Source: Nonomuraea typhae (GTDB taxonomy: Bacteria > Actinomycetota > Actinomycetes > Streptosporangiales > Streptosporangiaceae). From it: a stretch of DNA of 64,000 bases. The notes under the pieces are model-generated. The model was given only the letters and a program-made list of their open reading frames with translations. It was not told the origin of the DNA and searched no databases. Within the stretch, counting starts at the first letter, position 1, and each line of letters begins with the position of its first letter. The DNA is taken from NCBI RefSeq assembly GCF_009760925.1, contig NZ_VRLV01000004.1:622308-686307 (forward strand). Direction: 5' to 3'. This document shows, one piece after another, positions 56,008 through 64,000 of this stretch. Position numbers and translations under genes: made by a program.

Positions 56008-58599
56008 CTACTCCAGGCCGGCGCATAGGTCCTTCCTGCCGGAGATGCCGAGCTTGCCGTACGCGCGCTGCAGGTAGTTGTCCACGGTGCGCGGTGACAG
56101 GCCGAGCCGTTCGGCGATCTCCCGGCTGGACAGCGTGGCCGCCATCAGCGCCACCTCCCGCTCGCGCGGGGTGAGCATGGAGTGGAGGCGGCGGGGCGCG
56201 AGCAGCGGGGGCCGTGCCCCTTCGCAGAGGGCGGCGAGTGCGGCGGCGCGCTCCACCAGCAGTCCGGCCCTGGCCCAGCGCCCGTCGGCGCGATGTGCCG
56301 CCGCGGCGGCCGCCGCGATCTCGGCGGCCGGCAGGTTGTGGCCCAGGTTCGCGAAAACGGGGAGAACCTCCTCCAGCATCGGCCCGTTGCCCGTGGCCAG
56401 GCCCTTGGCGGCCAACGCCATGGCCGGGGCGAGTTCGCCCTCCAGGCGGTCGGCGAGGTCGGCCAGGCGCTGGTGCACGGTTGCGGGTGTGCCGAGGCGG
56501 GCGGCGTCGTACAGGGCGAACGCCGCATAGGCCGGCTGGCCTCGCTCTTCTGCCAGCGATGCGGCGTTCAGCGCACAGCGCGCGGCCTGCGACAGGGTGC
56601 CGGACGCCGCGTGGGTCCAGGCCCGGCTCAGCTCAAGCCAGGGTTCGAACAGCCGGCTGCCGCCCCGCTCGCACCCTTCGGCCAGGGCCAGCCAGCGCTC
56701 GGCGGGCTCGGCGGCGCCGGCGAGGGCGGTGGCCGTGGCGAGTTCGGCCATCCAGGGCTGGCGCAGCCGGTAGATGTCCTCGCCCTCCATCAGCACGACG
56801 GCCTCGTGCAGCGCCGACCGGGCGGCGGCCACCCTGCCCTCGGCCTTGGCGGCCAGGCCCATGAACGCCGCCCATATCCCGGCCATCGATGGAGCTTGGG
56901 CCCGCACCGCCGTACGGTAGCCGTCCTCCGCCATCCGCCCGGCGGGCCGCGGCGTACCGAGGGCGAGCAGCGCCAGGCAGCCGCCGTAGCCGACCTGCGC
57001 CGCACCCCACGGAAACCGGCCGCCCGCGGCCTCGACCACCGCCCGCCCGTCCCGGTGGATCCCGGCAGCTCGTACGGCCCGGCCGAGCAGCCCGGCGGCC
57101 GCGGCTCCGGCGGCGGCGGCCCAGATCCGCGCCTGTGGTTCGGCGCCGGGGGCGGCCAGCACCCGTTCGGCCGCCGCCAGCGCCTCCTCGCAGCGGCCGT
57201 CGAACAGCAGAATCCAGGAGCGGGTCGCCTCCGCCAGGTCCCGGCCGTGTGCCACGCCGTCGAGGGTGCGCTCGGCGTGCTCGGCGTTCCCTGCCAGGCC
57301 CCAGTAGCTGATCTCGGCGCTGGTCAGTGCCCAGGCGGTGCGCTCGGCCGCATCACCGGCGGGCGGCGCGTACGGCAGCACCCCGGCCGCGCCCGCGCTG
57401 TTGCCCCGGAACTCCAGGACCTCGGCCAGCAGCCGGTCGGCGGCCGGATCGGCGCGGAGTGCGCGGGCCGCGTTCACCAGGTGCTCGGCCAGCCCGAGAT
57501 CGAACCTGGCCACCGCCTGGCGTGCGGCCGTGAGCAGGAGACCCGGGTCGGCGGCCTGGCCGGCCCGCAGGCGCCAGAGGCCCAGGCGCAGCATGTCGTC
57601 GGCGCGGCGCAGGGGGCCCGAGGCGTGCGCCACGGCCAGATCGCCGTAGATGGCGCGAGCCCTGCCGGCCGGGAGGGTCGCCTTGACGGCCGCCGCGGAC
57701 AGGGGCGGCGTCAGGCAGGCCAGCACGCGCCCGCCATGCGTCTCCACCGACAGGAGGCCGTGGCGCTCGGCCTCCTCGATGGCCGGGCGGTGGGACACCT
57801 TCTCCAGCAGGCCGAAGGGCAGGGGTTCTGCGCAGGCGACGGTCTCGATGACCGCGCGGGTGGCGGGTGAGGTCTCGTCCAGGGCGCCGGCCATGATCTC
57901 GGCCAGCCGTACATTGGGCTGATCGGTGCCCTCCCACCGCCAGAACTCCCCGCGCTGCCGCAAGGCCCCGGACTGCCTGCCGAAGGCCAGCAGCTCGCGC
58001 AGAGCCAGCGGGTTGCCGCGGGCGGCGCGGCGCAGGCGGTGGCGGCTGATCCCGTCCAGGTGCGGGCCGAGCTCGTGCTCGAGCAGCGCGTCCATCGCGC
58101 CGGCGGGCAGCGCGGGCACGCGCAGGCGCGGCACGTGGCCGTCCTTCCACAACGCCACCACGGCGTCCGGCGCGGGCAGGCCGACGGTCACGGTCGTGAC
58201 CAGGAACACGCGCCCGCGATGGGCGAGGTGGGCCAGCACGGTGGCCGAACCCTCATCGAGCAGGTGCGCGTCATCCACGCCGAGCACCGCGCGGCCGGGC
58301 GCGGCGAAGTCCGCCACGACGCTCCGCAACAACGCCAGCGACCCGGACGCCGTCGCCCCCGGCGGGATCAGATGGGCGATCGCCCCGAAAGGCACCCATC
58401 TCGCGGTACGGCTGGCGCTCACCCATTCCACGCGCCGGTCCGCGGTGGTCAGCCGGGCCACGGTCTCGCGGGCCAGCCGCGTCTTGCCCACCCCCGCGGC
58501 CCCGGCAAGCGCCACCCCCAGCGCGTCCGGCCTGTCGTGGATCGTCTCGATGGCGCGGATCTCGCGCTCACGGCCGACGAACGGCCACATCTGCCCCAT
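56008..58599 (-). CDS. LuxR-family ATP-binding regulator (LAL type)
   Basis: An 863-residue large ATP-binding LuxR regulator. FVGREREIRAIE opens the NTPase; Walker A is GAAGVGKT (33-40) and Walker B is AVLGVDDAHLLD. A long Ala/Leu-rich tetratricopeptide-like middle follows. The C-terminal LuxR HTH reads LTPREREVALMAATLSSREI, then AERLGLSPRTVDNYLQRAYGKLG. LAL proteins (MalT-like) are ligand-gated activators, often within biosynthetic or catabolic loci. The neighbouring amino-acid permease could be a target, but no binding site is recognised. Confidence 0.92.
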   Translation of the reverse strand: MGQMWPFVGREREIRAIETIHDRPDALGVALAGAAGVGKTRLARETVARLTTADRRVEWVSASRTARWVPFGAIAHLIPPGATASGSLALLRSVVADFAAPGRAVLGVDDAHLLDEGSATVLAHLAHRGRVFLVTTVTVGLPAPDAVVALWKDGHVPRLRVPALPAGAMDALLEHELGPHLDGISRHRLRRAARGNPLALRELLAFGRQSGALRQRGEFWRWEGTDQPNVRLAEIMAGALDETSPATRAVIETVACAEPLPFGLLEKVSHRPAIEEAERHGLLSVETHGGRVLACLTPPLSAAAVKATLPAGRARAIYGDLAVAHASGPLRRADDMLRLGLWRLRAGQAADPGLLLTAARQAVARFDLGLAEHLVNAARALRADPAADRLLAEVLEFRGNSAGAAGVLPYAPPAGDAAERTAWALTSAEISYWGLAGNAEHAERTLDGVAHGRDLAEATRSWILLFDGRCEEALAAAERVLAAPGAEPQARIWAAAAGAAAAGLLGRAVRAAGIHRDGRAVVEAAGGRFPWGAAQVGYGGCLALLALGTPRPAGRMAEDGYRTAVRAQAPSMAGIWAAFMGLAAKAEGRVAAARSALHEAVVLMEGEDIYRLRQPWMAELATATALAGAAEPAERWLALAEGCERGGSRLFEPWLELSRAWTHAASGTLSQAARCALNAASLAEERGQPAYAAFALYDAARLGTPATVHQRLADLADRLEGELAPAMALAAKGLATGNGPMLEEVLPVFANLGHNLPAAEIAAAAAAAHRADGRWARAGLLVERAAALAALCEGARPPLLAPRRLHSMLTPREREVALMAATLSSREIAERLGLSPRTVDNYLQRAYGKLGISGRKDLCAGLE

Positions 58600-58644
58600 A
58601 CATGATGTTCGTCCGGACGTGCGGGGCGGATGCGGGGGCCGCCT

Positions 58645-60072
58645 TCACTCCTGCGGTTCCTGCCGGCGATTGAGCACGGAGTGGCGGTAGCCGTACGCGA
58701 AGTAGAGGACCAGGCCGATCGCGAACCAGATGACGAAGCGCAGCCAGGTCTCCGGGCTCAGGAAGGTGATCAGCCACAACGAGAAGACGACGCCGATGGC
58801 CGGGACCACCGGCATGCCCGGCGTCCGGAACGTCCGCGGCAGGTCGGGGCGCCGGTACCGCAGGACGATGACGGCGACGCACACCACCACGAAGGCCAGC
58901 AGGATGCCGATGTTGGTCAGCTCGGCCGCCTCGCGGATCGGCAGGAACCCGGCGATGAGGGCGGAGACCACGCCGACGATCCAGGTGATACGGCTCGGCA
59001 CCCGGCGCACCGGGTGAACCTTCGCGAACCACTGCGGCAGCAGCCCGTCGCGGCTCATCGCGAACCACACGCGGGTGACGCCGAGCATGAAGGTGAACAT
59101 GACGGTCAGAATGCCGATGATCGCCCCGGCCGCGATCACACCCGCCAGCCTGGACAGGCCGACCGCGGCGAACGCCGAGGAGAACCCGCTCTCGGGGTCG
59201 ATGTCCTTGTAGTTCTGCATGCCGGTCAGGACCAGCGTCGCCAGGACGTACAGCACCATCGAGATCGCCAGCGAGTAGATGATCGCCTTGGGCATGTGGC
59301 GCTGGGCGTCCCTGGACTCCTCGGCGGCCGTGCTCATCGCGTCGTAGCCGAAGACGGCGAAGAACACGGTGGCCGCGCCGGTGATCGCGCCGGCCACGCC
59401 GAACGGGAAGAAGGGGGTGTAGTTGACCGGGTTGATGAAGAAGAACCCGACCACGATCACCAGCAGCACGACCGCCACCTTCAGCACGACGACGAAGGTC
59501 TCGAACCGGGCCGCGGCCCTGATGCCGAGGTTCAGCAGGAACGCGATGAGCAGGCACAACACCACCGCGAACAGGTCGACCACCCGGCCAGGCCCGGTGC
59601 CGGGCGCCCCGAGCATCCACTCGGGCAGGTCGAGGCCGAGGTTGCCGACGAGGAACCCGAAATATCCGGAGATGCCGATCGCCACGACCGCGACGATGGC
59701 GGTGTACTCCAGCAGCAGGTCCCAGCCGATGAACCACCCCGCCAGCTCACCCAGGACGGCGTAGCCGTAGGTGTAGGCCGAGCCCGCCTTCGGGATGAGC
59801 CCGGCGAACTCCGCATAGGAGAACGCCGCGGCCGCGCTCGCCACGCCCGCGATGAGGAAGGAGATGAGTACGGCCGGCCCGGCGGTCTGGTTGGCGACCG
59901 CGCCGGCGAGGGCGAAGATCCCCGCGCCGATGATGCCGCCGATGCCGATCGCGGTGAGCTGCCACAGGCCCAGCGCCCGCTGGAGTTCCCCTTCGTGCTC
60001 GGCGGCGATCTGCTCCACCGGCTTGCGCCGGAACACTCCCGAGCCGCCTCCGAACGAATGCTGACTCGTCAT
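58645..60072 (-). CDS. APC-superfamily amino-acid permease
   Basis: A 475-residue transporter with about 12 to 13 hydrophobic helices. The first helix region, LGLWQLTAIGIGGIIGAGIF, carries the substrate-backbone GIGAGIF-type motif. SYAEFAGLIPKAGSAYTYGY, FFAVFGYDAMSTAAEESRDAQ and a hydrophobic C-terminus match cationic-amino-acid (CAT/YfnA-like) permeases. It imports amino acids by proton symport or exchange. The ATG at 60072 is conserved-looking, and the short C-terminal tail is polar. It lies 45 bases upstream of the LAL gene on the same strand. Confidence 0.92.
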   Translation of the reverse strand: MTSQHSFGGGSGVFRRKPVEQIAAEHEGELQRALGLWQLTAIGIGGIIGAGIFALAGAVANQTAGPAVLISFLIAGVASAAAAFSYAEFAGLIPKAGSAYTYGYAVLGELAGWFIGWDLLLEYTAIVAVVAIGISGYFGFLVGNLGLDLPEWMLGAPGTGPGRVVDLFAVVLCLLIAFLLNLGIRAAARFETFVVVLKVAVVLLVIVVGFFFINPVNYTPFFPFGVAGAITGAATVFFAVFGYDAMSTAAEESRDAQRHMPKAIIYSLAISMVLYVLATLVLTGMQNYKDIDPESGFSSAFAAVGLSRLAGVIAAGAIIGILTVMFTFMLGVTRVWFAMSRDGLLPQWFAKVHPVRRVPSRITWIVGVVSALIAGFLPIREAAELTNIGILLAFVVVCVAVIVLRYRRPDLPRTFRTPGMPVVPAIGVVFSLWLITFLSPETWLRFVIWFAIGLVLYFAYGYRHSVLNRRQEPQE

Positions 60073-60184
60073 TCGTCTCGCCCCCTGGTCACGACACTGT
60101 CACCGGTGAGGGGATGAGGGGAGACATACCCGTTTTCCCCGAGGATCAGACCGAGTTCGACGATCTGTGCGCGAGGCGGGCGGG

Positions 60185-61135
60185 ATGCCCTACAGATCGC
60201 GGATGATCTACGAAGCCGCGGCCACGACCATGGCCACCATGGATCCCGAACTGGAAGCGCTCATCCCGCATCTCCCCGTCATCGACCTGACCGATCCTCT
60301 CGCCGCGCGCAAGCTCCTCGCCGAGCTGGCCGGCCTGAGACCGGCGCCGGACACGACGGGGCTGCAGATCGAGGACCGCACCGTGCCCGCCGAGCCACCG
60401 GTGCCGGTGCGGATCTACCGCCCGCACCACGCCCGGGGCGCCATCGTCTGGATGCACGGCGGCGGCGGGATCATGGGCAACCTGGACACCGAGCACCCGT
60501 GGGCCGCCAGGATCGCCGCCACCTCAGGCGCCGTGGTGATCTCGGTGGACTACCGCCTGGCGCCCGAGCACCGGTTCCCGGCCGCGCGGGACGACGTCTA
60601 CGCCGTGCTGACCTGGACCGCCGACCATGCCGCCGAACTCGGCGTCGACCCGGCCCGCATCGCGATCGGCGGGCACAGCGCGGGCGCGACGATCGCGGCC
60701 GCGGTGGCGTTGTACGCGCGCGACCAGTACGGGCCGCCGATCCGGTTCCAGCTGCTCAGCCAGCCGTCCATCGACGACCGCCAGCAGACATGGTCACAGC
60801 GCCACTTCACGGACACGCCCTGGCACGACCGCCACAGCAACGCCGCGGGCTGGCGGCACTTCCTCGGCTCCGAACAGGCCACGCAGTACGCCGCCCCGGG
60901 ACGGGCCACCGACCTGTCCGGACTGCCCCCGGCGTACATCGCCACCGCGGAGTTCGACCCGGTGCGCGACGAGGCGATCGAGTACGGGCTGCGCCTGCTG
61001 CAGGCGGGCGTGTCGGTCGAACTGCACCAGTGGCCGGGCACCTTCCACGGGTCGCACACGATCCTGTCCGCGGAGGTGTCCCAGCGGCAGTTCGCCGAGC
61101 TCGGCGCCACGCTCCGCCGCGCGCTGAAAGACTGA
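60185..61135 (+). CDS. Hormone-sensitive-lipase-family esterase (GDXG type)
   Basis: A 316-residue alpha/beta hydrolase of the HSL family. IVWMHGGGGIMG is the HGGG oxyanion hole; the nucleophile elbow is GGHSAGATIAAAVALYA (a GxSAG motif); the acid lies in IATAEFDPVRDEA; the His is in FHGSHTIL. It hydrolyses short-chain esters or amides. Start choice is uncertain: ATG at 60185 follows a GGCGGG stretch, while ATGs at 60230 or 60239 would give a more typical N-terminus (MDPELEAL). Confidence 0.86.
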   Translation: MPYRSRMIYEAAATTMATMDPELEALIPHLPVIDLTDPLAARKLLAELAGLRPAPDTTGLQIEDRTVPAEPPVPVRIYRPHHARGAIVWMHGGGGIMGNLDTEHPWAARIAATSGAVVISVDYRLAPEHRFPAARDDVYAVLTWTADHAAELGVDPARIAIGGHSAGATIAAAVALYARDQYGPPIRFQLLSQPSIDDRQQTWSQRHFTDTPWHDRHSNAAGWRHFLGSEQATQYAAPGRATDLSGLPPAYIATAEFDPVRDEAIEYGLRLLQAGVSVELHQWPGTFHGSHTILSAEVSQRQFAELGATLRRALKD

Positions 61136-61172
61136 CCCGGTCACCGTACCCCCACGCGGCACGCAGCTCTAA

Positions 61173-61441
61173 GGCACCTCCGACAGCCTGATCGGCAACG
61201 CCTACCAGTTCTTCCGCGGCATGCCGAAGGACCTCGACGACCCGGCCGACCCGCATGGCGTGGCCTGGATCGGCTGGACCTGGCCGACAGGCGCATCACC
61301 ATCGAGCACGTGCCCTGCTCGCATCCGGTGCCCGTCGGCGTGCACCTGACCAGCGTCCCGGTGCTCAACGCGCACCAGGGCGGCTGCGGCGCTCGACTGG
61401 TTCATGGCCACGGCTCTCGCACCGGACGAGGAGGACGTGTG
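61173..61441 (+). pseudogene. Frameshifted remnant of an unidentified gene
   Basis: A plausible coding segment reads GTSDSLIGNAYQFFRGMPKD followed by LDDPADPHGVAWIG in one frame. It continues only in a second frame with LDLADRRITIEHVPCSHPVP and VGVHLTSVPVLNAHQGG, and then in a third with ALDWFMATALAPDEEDV and a stop. An in-frame TAA precedes the first piece. At least two frameshifts and a missing 5-prime end show decay. I cannot name the family. Its end overlaps the convergent AfsR-type gene. Confidence 0.6.
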
Positions 61442-64000
61442 AGCTCGCGCGGCCGTGTCAGCCGGTCGATGGCCTCGTGGGGCGTCAGGCTCGCGCCCCG
61501 GGAGTAGGCGATGTCGTAGGCGGTACGGCCGAGCCGGTCCACGAGCGCCTGCACGAGGGAGCGCAGTTCGGCGTCGCCGCGGTCGAAGGCGCCGCGGATG
61601 GCCTGGCTGAGTCCGAGTGCGGCGGCGGCGCCGGACGGGTCGCCTTCCAGGGCCAGCAGCCGCCCCAGGAGCTGGGCGGCGGAGCAGGCGTCCATGCTCG
61701 CCTGGGCCGCGCGGACCGCGTGGGGCAGCAGCTCGCGGGCGCGGGCGGTGTCCCCGGCGGTGAGGAGGTTGGCCATCCGGGCGAGGGCCAGCCGGTTCCC
61801 GATCGTCTCGGCGGACAGGGGCAGCTTGCGGGCGAGGGATTCCAGCCGGTCGAGTTCCTGCTCGGAGCGCTCGGTCTCGCCGGCGCGGCGGTGCAGCTCG
61901 GCCAGGCAGCCGAGAACGTCGATCTCCAGCATGGGCTGGCCGCGTTCCCAGACCGCGCGTTCCGCGGTGTCGATGTCGCGCCGGGCGCCGGTCAGGTCGC
62001 CGGCGCGCATGCGGGCGGAGGCGAGGGCGAGCCGGGTGGAGACCTCGTCCTGCGAGCCGAGCTCGGCGGCGATCGCGATGGCGCGCTCGTAGGCGGTGAC
62101 CGCCTGCTCGTGATCACCGCCGAGAGCGTGGATCTGCGCCAGGCCGTTGAGCGTCTTGGCGGCCCACCATCGGTCGCCCACCTCCTCGAAGACGTGCAGC
62201 GCCTGCCTCATCGCTGCCGCGCCGCTCTCGCCGTCGGCCCGGTCGCGGTAGCGCATGGCGTCGATCATGTGGGTGCAGGCGATCGCCCAGCGGTCCGAGC
62301 CGCCGCGCACCCGGGCCAGCTCCCGATCGACCGGCTCGTCCAGGCCGAGGACCGCGGCCACCAGCACCACCGTCGTCAGCAGCATGGGGTATCGCCGTAG
62401 CGCGCCGGTGCGCGCGCAGTCGTCGATGAGCGCGCGCAACCGCTCGGGATCGGTGCTCGATCCTTCTTCGCCGGCCACCACCCGGATCGCGGTGAACGCG
62501 GCCCGCGCGCCTGCGGGCAGCGCGTCGCCGAGCGCGGCGACCCTGGCCACGTAGACGTCGGCGCGCGCGTCGTAGCGGAGCATGACCCAGTACCAATACA
62601 GCGGGGCGAGGATCGCCGCCGCCGCCCGGGCGTCGCCGTCGTCGACGGCCGTCTGCAGGGCGAAGACCAGATTGCCGTGCTCGGCGTCGAACCACCGCAG
62701 CGACGCTTCCTGCTCGCGTGAGCGCAGCAGCGGCTCGTGCTCTTCGGCCAGGGCGGCGAAATGCCGCATGAGCCTGTCCAGCACCGCGGGGCCTTCGCCC
62801 GCGAGGCGGAGCTGGTCCGCCGCGTAGGCGCGGATGCTCTCCAGCATCCGGTATCCGTCACCGGCCCGCTCCACGACCGATTTGTCGACCAGCGACTCCA
62901 GCACGTACGTGAGCTCGTCCGCCGGAAGCCTCTCGTCGGCGCAGACCGCCGCGATCTCGGCCGGGCCCGTTCTGGCGGGGAAGACGGCCATGCGGCGGGC
63001 CAGCATCCGCTCCCGGCCGCTGAGCAGATCCCAGCTCCATTCGATGACCGCGAGGAGGGTCTGCTGGCGGGGCTGCGCGCCCCGGTTGCCGGTGCTGAGC
63101 AGCCGGAAGCGGTCATCCAGCCGCTGGGAGACCTCTGCGGCGGTCATGGTGCGCAGCCGTACCGCCGCCAGCTCCAGGGCGAGCGGCAGCCCGTCCAGCC
63201 GCCGCACGATGTCCAGCGCCGCCGCCTCCAGCACGAAGCCAGGCCGTACGGCTGCCGCCCGGTCGGCGAACAGCCGCACGGCCGCGGACTCCCCGGCCCG
63301 GGCGAGATCCGCGTGCGCCGGCGGCAGCTCCAGAGGGCCCAGCCGGCACAGCGCCTCACCCATGACCTCCAGCGGCTCCCGGCTCGTGGCCAGGATGGTC
63401 AGGTACGGCTGCCGCTCCAGCAGCTGCCCGGCGAACTCCGCGACGGGCACGGAGATCTGCTCGCAGTTGTCGAGCACCAGGACGCCTTCGTCCCCGGCCA
63501 GCAGGCCGGCGACCCGCTCCAGCAGCGGGCCCGGCGGCGGGGCGGCGGTGACGCTGAGCGTGCCCAGCACGGCCTCGGGCAGCCCCTCGGGTGTGGTGAC
63601 GCCCGCCAGCGGGACGAGCCAGACCCGGCCTCGCAGGCAGGCCCGATGGCGGCGCACCGCCTCGACGGCCAGCCGGGTCTTGCCCGCTCCGCCGGGCCCC
63701 ACGATGGTGACCAGCCGGGAGCTCTCCAGCAGCCGGGCCAGCAGCCGCAACTCGTCCTCGCGGCCGACGAAGCCGGTCAGCGGGGCCGGCAGGTGTCCAG
63801 GTACGGCCTGCGGGCGCGCCGGCGCGGCCGGGGGAATGCGGAGTTCGCCCCGGAGCACGGCCAGGTGCGTCGTGCGCAGCGCCTCGGACGGGTCGACGCC
63901 CAGTTCTTCGGCGAGCCTGCGGCGGACTTGCTCGAACACCGCCAGCGCGTCGGACTGGCGGCCGGCCGCGTGCAGGGCGCGCATCCGCAGCCCGGCCAGC
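61402..64000 (-). CDS. AfsR/SARP-type regulator, C-terminal part (cut by window edge)
   Basis: At least 866 residues; the start lies beyond base 64000. The visible N-terminal part is the end of a BTAD domain (RALHAAGRQSDALAVFEQVR, RLAEELGVDPSEALRTTHLAVL). A STAND NTPase follows, with FVGREDELRLLARLLE, Walker A GPGGAGKT, Walker B VLVLDNCEQ and the ATSREPL sensor strand. The rest is TPR-like helices and a C-terminal basic tail. This is the AfsR-like architecture; an OmpR-type DNA-binding domain should lie just outside the window. Such regulators activate antibiotic or other specialised-metabolite genes. It overlaps the pseudogene on the other strand. Confidence 0.88.
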   Translation of the reverse strand, partial: LAGLRMRALHAAGRQSDALAVFEQVRRRLAEELGVDPSEALRTTHLAVLRGELRIPPAAPARPQAVPGHLPAPLTGFVGREDELRLLARLLESSRLVTIVGPGGAGKTRLAVEAVRRHRACLRGRVWLVPLAGVTTPEGLPEAVLGTLSVTAAPPPGPLLERVAGLLAGDEGVLVLDNCEQISVPVAEFAGQLLERQPYLTILATSREPLEVMGEALCRLGPLELPPAHADLARAGESAAVRLFADRAAAVRPGFVLEAAALDIVRRLDGLPLALELAAVRLRTMTAAEVSQRLDDRFRLLSTGNRGAQPRQQTLLAVIEWSWDLLSGRERMLARRMAVFPARTGPAEIAAVCADERLPADELTYVLESLVDKSVVERAGDGYRMLESIRAYAADQLRLAGEGPAVLDRLMRHFAALAEEHEPLLRSREQEASLRWFDAEHGNLVFALQTAVDDGDARAAAAILAPLYWYWVMLRYDARADVYVARVAALGDALPAGARAAFTAIRVVAGEEGSSTDPERLRALIDDCARTGALRRYPMLLTTVVLVAAVLGLDEPVDRELARVRGGSDRWAIACTHMIDAMRYRDRADGESGAAAMRQALHVFEEVGDRWWAAKTLNGLAQIHALGGDHEQAVTAYERAIAIAAELGSQDEVSTRLALASARMRAGDLTGARRDIDTAERAVWERGQPMLEIDVLGCLAELHRRAGETERSEQELDRLESLARKLPLSAETIGNRLALARMANLLTAGDTARARELLPHAVRAAQASMDACSAAQLLGRLLALEGDPSGAAAALGLSQAIRGAFDRGDAELRSLVQALVDRLGRTAYDIAYSRGASLTPHEAIDRLTRPRELTRPPRPVREPWP

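Overview
This 64 kb window is chromosomal DNA from a very GC-rich actinomycete. The evidence is near-saturated GC at third codon positions, many GTG starts, AfsR/SARP and LuxR-LAL giant regulators, WD40-STAND NTPases and an F420-dependent oxidoreductase. The style fits Streptosporangiales (Nonomuraea or Actinomadura type), but the genus cannot be fixed from sequence reading alone. I see no rRNA, tRNA, CRISPR array, integrase or intact insertion sequence. No gap longer than 300 bases lacks a gene or gene remnant. Many genes appear to be leaderless, with a TANNNT -10 box 6-9 bases before the start codon.

Layout. (1) 1-6.1 kb: NmrA-like gene (cut by the edge) divergent from an AraC regulator, an ArsR regulator overlapping a YbaK-type editing protein, small proteins, a large helical protein of unknown function, and a RibD_C/DHFR-like reductase. 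(2) 6.3-12.7 kb: a tight three-gene operon of a KAP P-loop NTPase, a degenerate P-loop partner with Arg in place of the Walker A Lys, and a 1392-residue protein joining an AAA ATPase, a PD-(D/E)xK-like segment, an nSTAND1 NTPase, a membrane helix and a seven-repeat WD40 propeller. This is the best candidate for an undescribed conflict or sensing system. (3) 12.7-26.9 kb: a catabolic regulon. It holds a meta-cleavage core (HpaE-, HpaD- and FAH-like), an acetoacetate-decarboxylase-like protein, a glutamine-synthetase-like ligase, an amidohydrolase, a Liv-type ABC importer with a permease-ATPase fusion, an LLM oxidoreductase, a SnoaL-like protein, an SDR and a MarR regulator. An 18-bp box close to TCGTwTGGwyCCwwACGA occurs at four promoters, with a further half-site at a fifth, and probably defines the MarR regulon.

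(4) 27-44 kb: small transport, resistance-type and regulator units. These include an EntS-like exporter, TetR plus macrolide-type glycosyltransferase, an erythromycin-esterase relative lacking its usual catalytic residues, a flavoprotein, two epoxide-hydrolase paralogues each beside an AraC gene, and a two-domain phosphotransferase with a 36-bp minisatellite in its linker, read from beside a 29-bp palindrome. A PucR/MFS scar lies at 39.7-40.3 kb. (5) 44-53 kb: two more membrane-anchored STAND-WD40 proteins flanking a Tat-exported GH109-like protein. (6) 53-64 kb: an ArsR-SRPBCC fusion with a DHFR-like reductase under a 36-bp dyad, a DJ-1/MarR pair, a LAL regulator, an amino-acid permease, an HSL-type esterase, a frameshifted pseudogene, and an AfsR-type regulator cut by the window end.

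The unusual concentration of STAND, KAP, LAL and AfsR NTPases marks the window as rich in signal-transduction and conflict-type ATPases.
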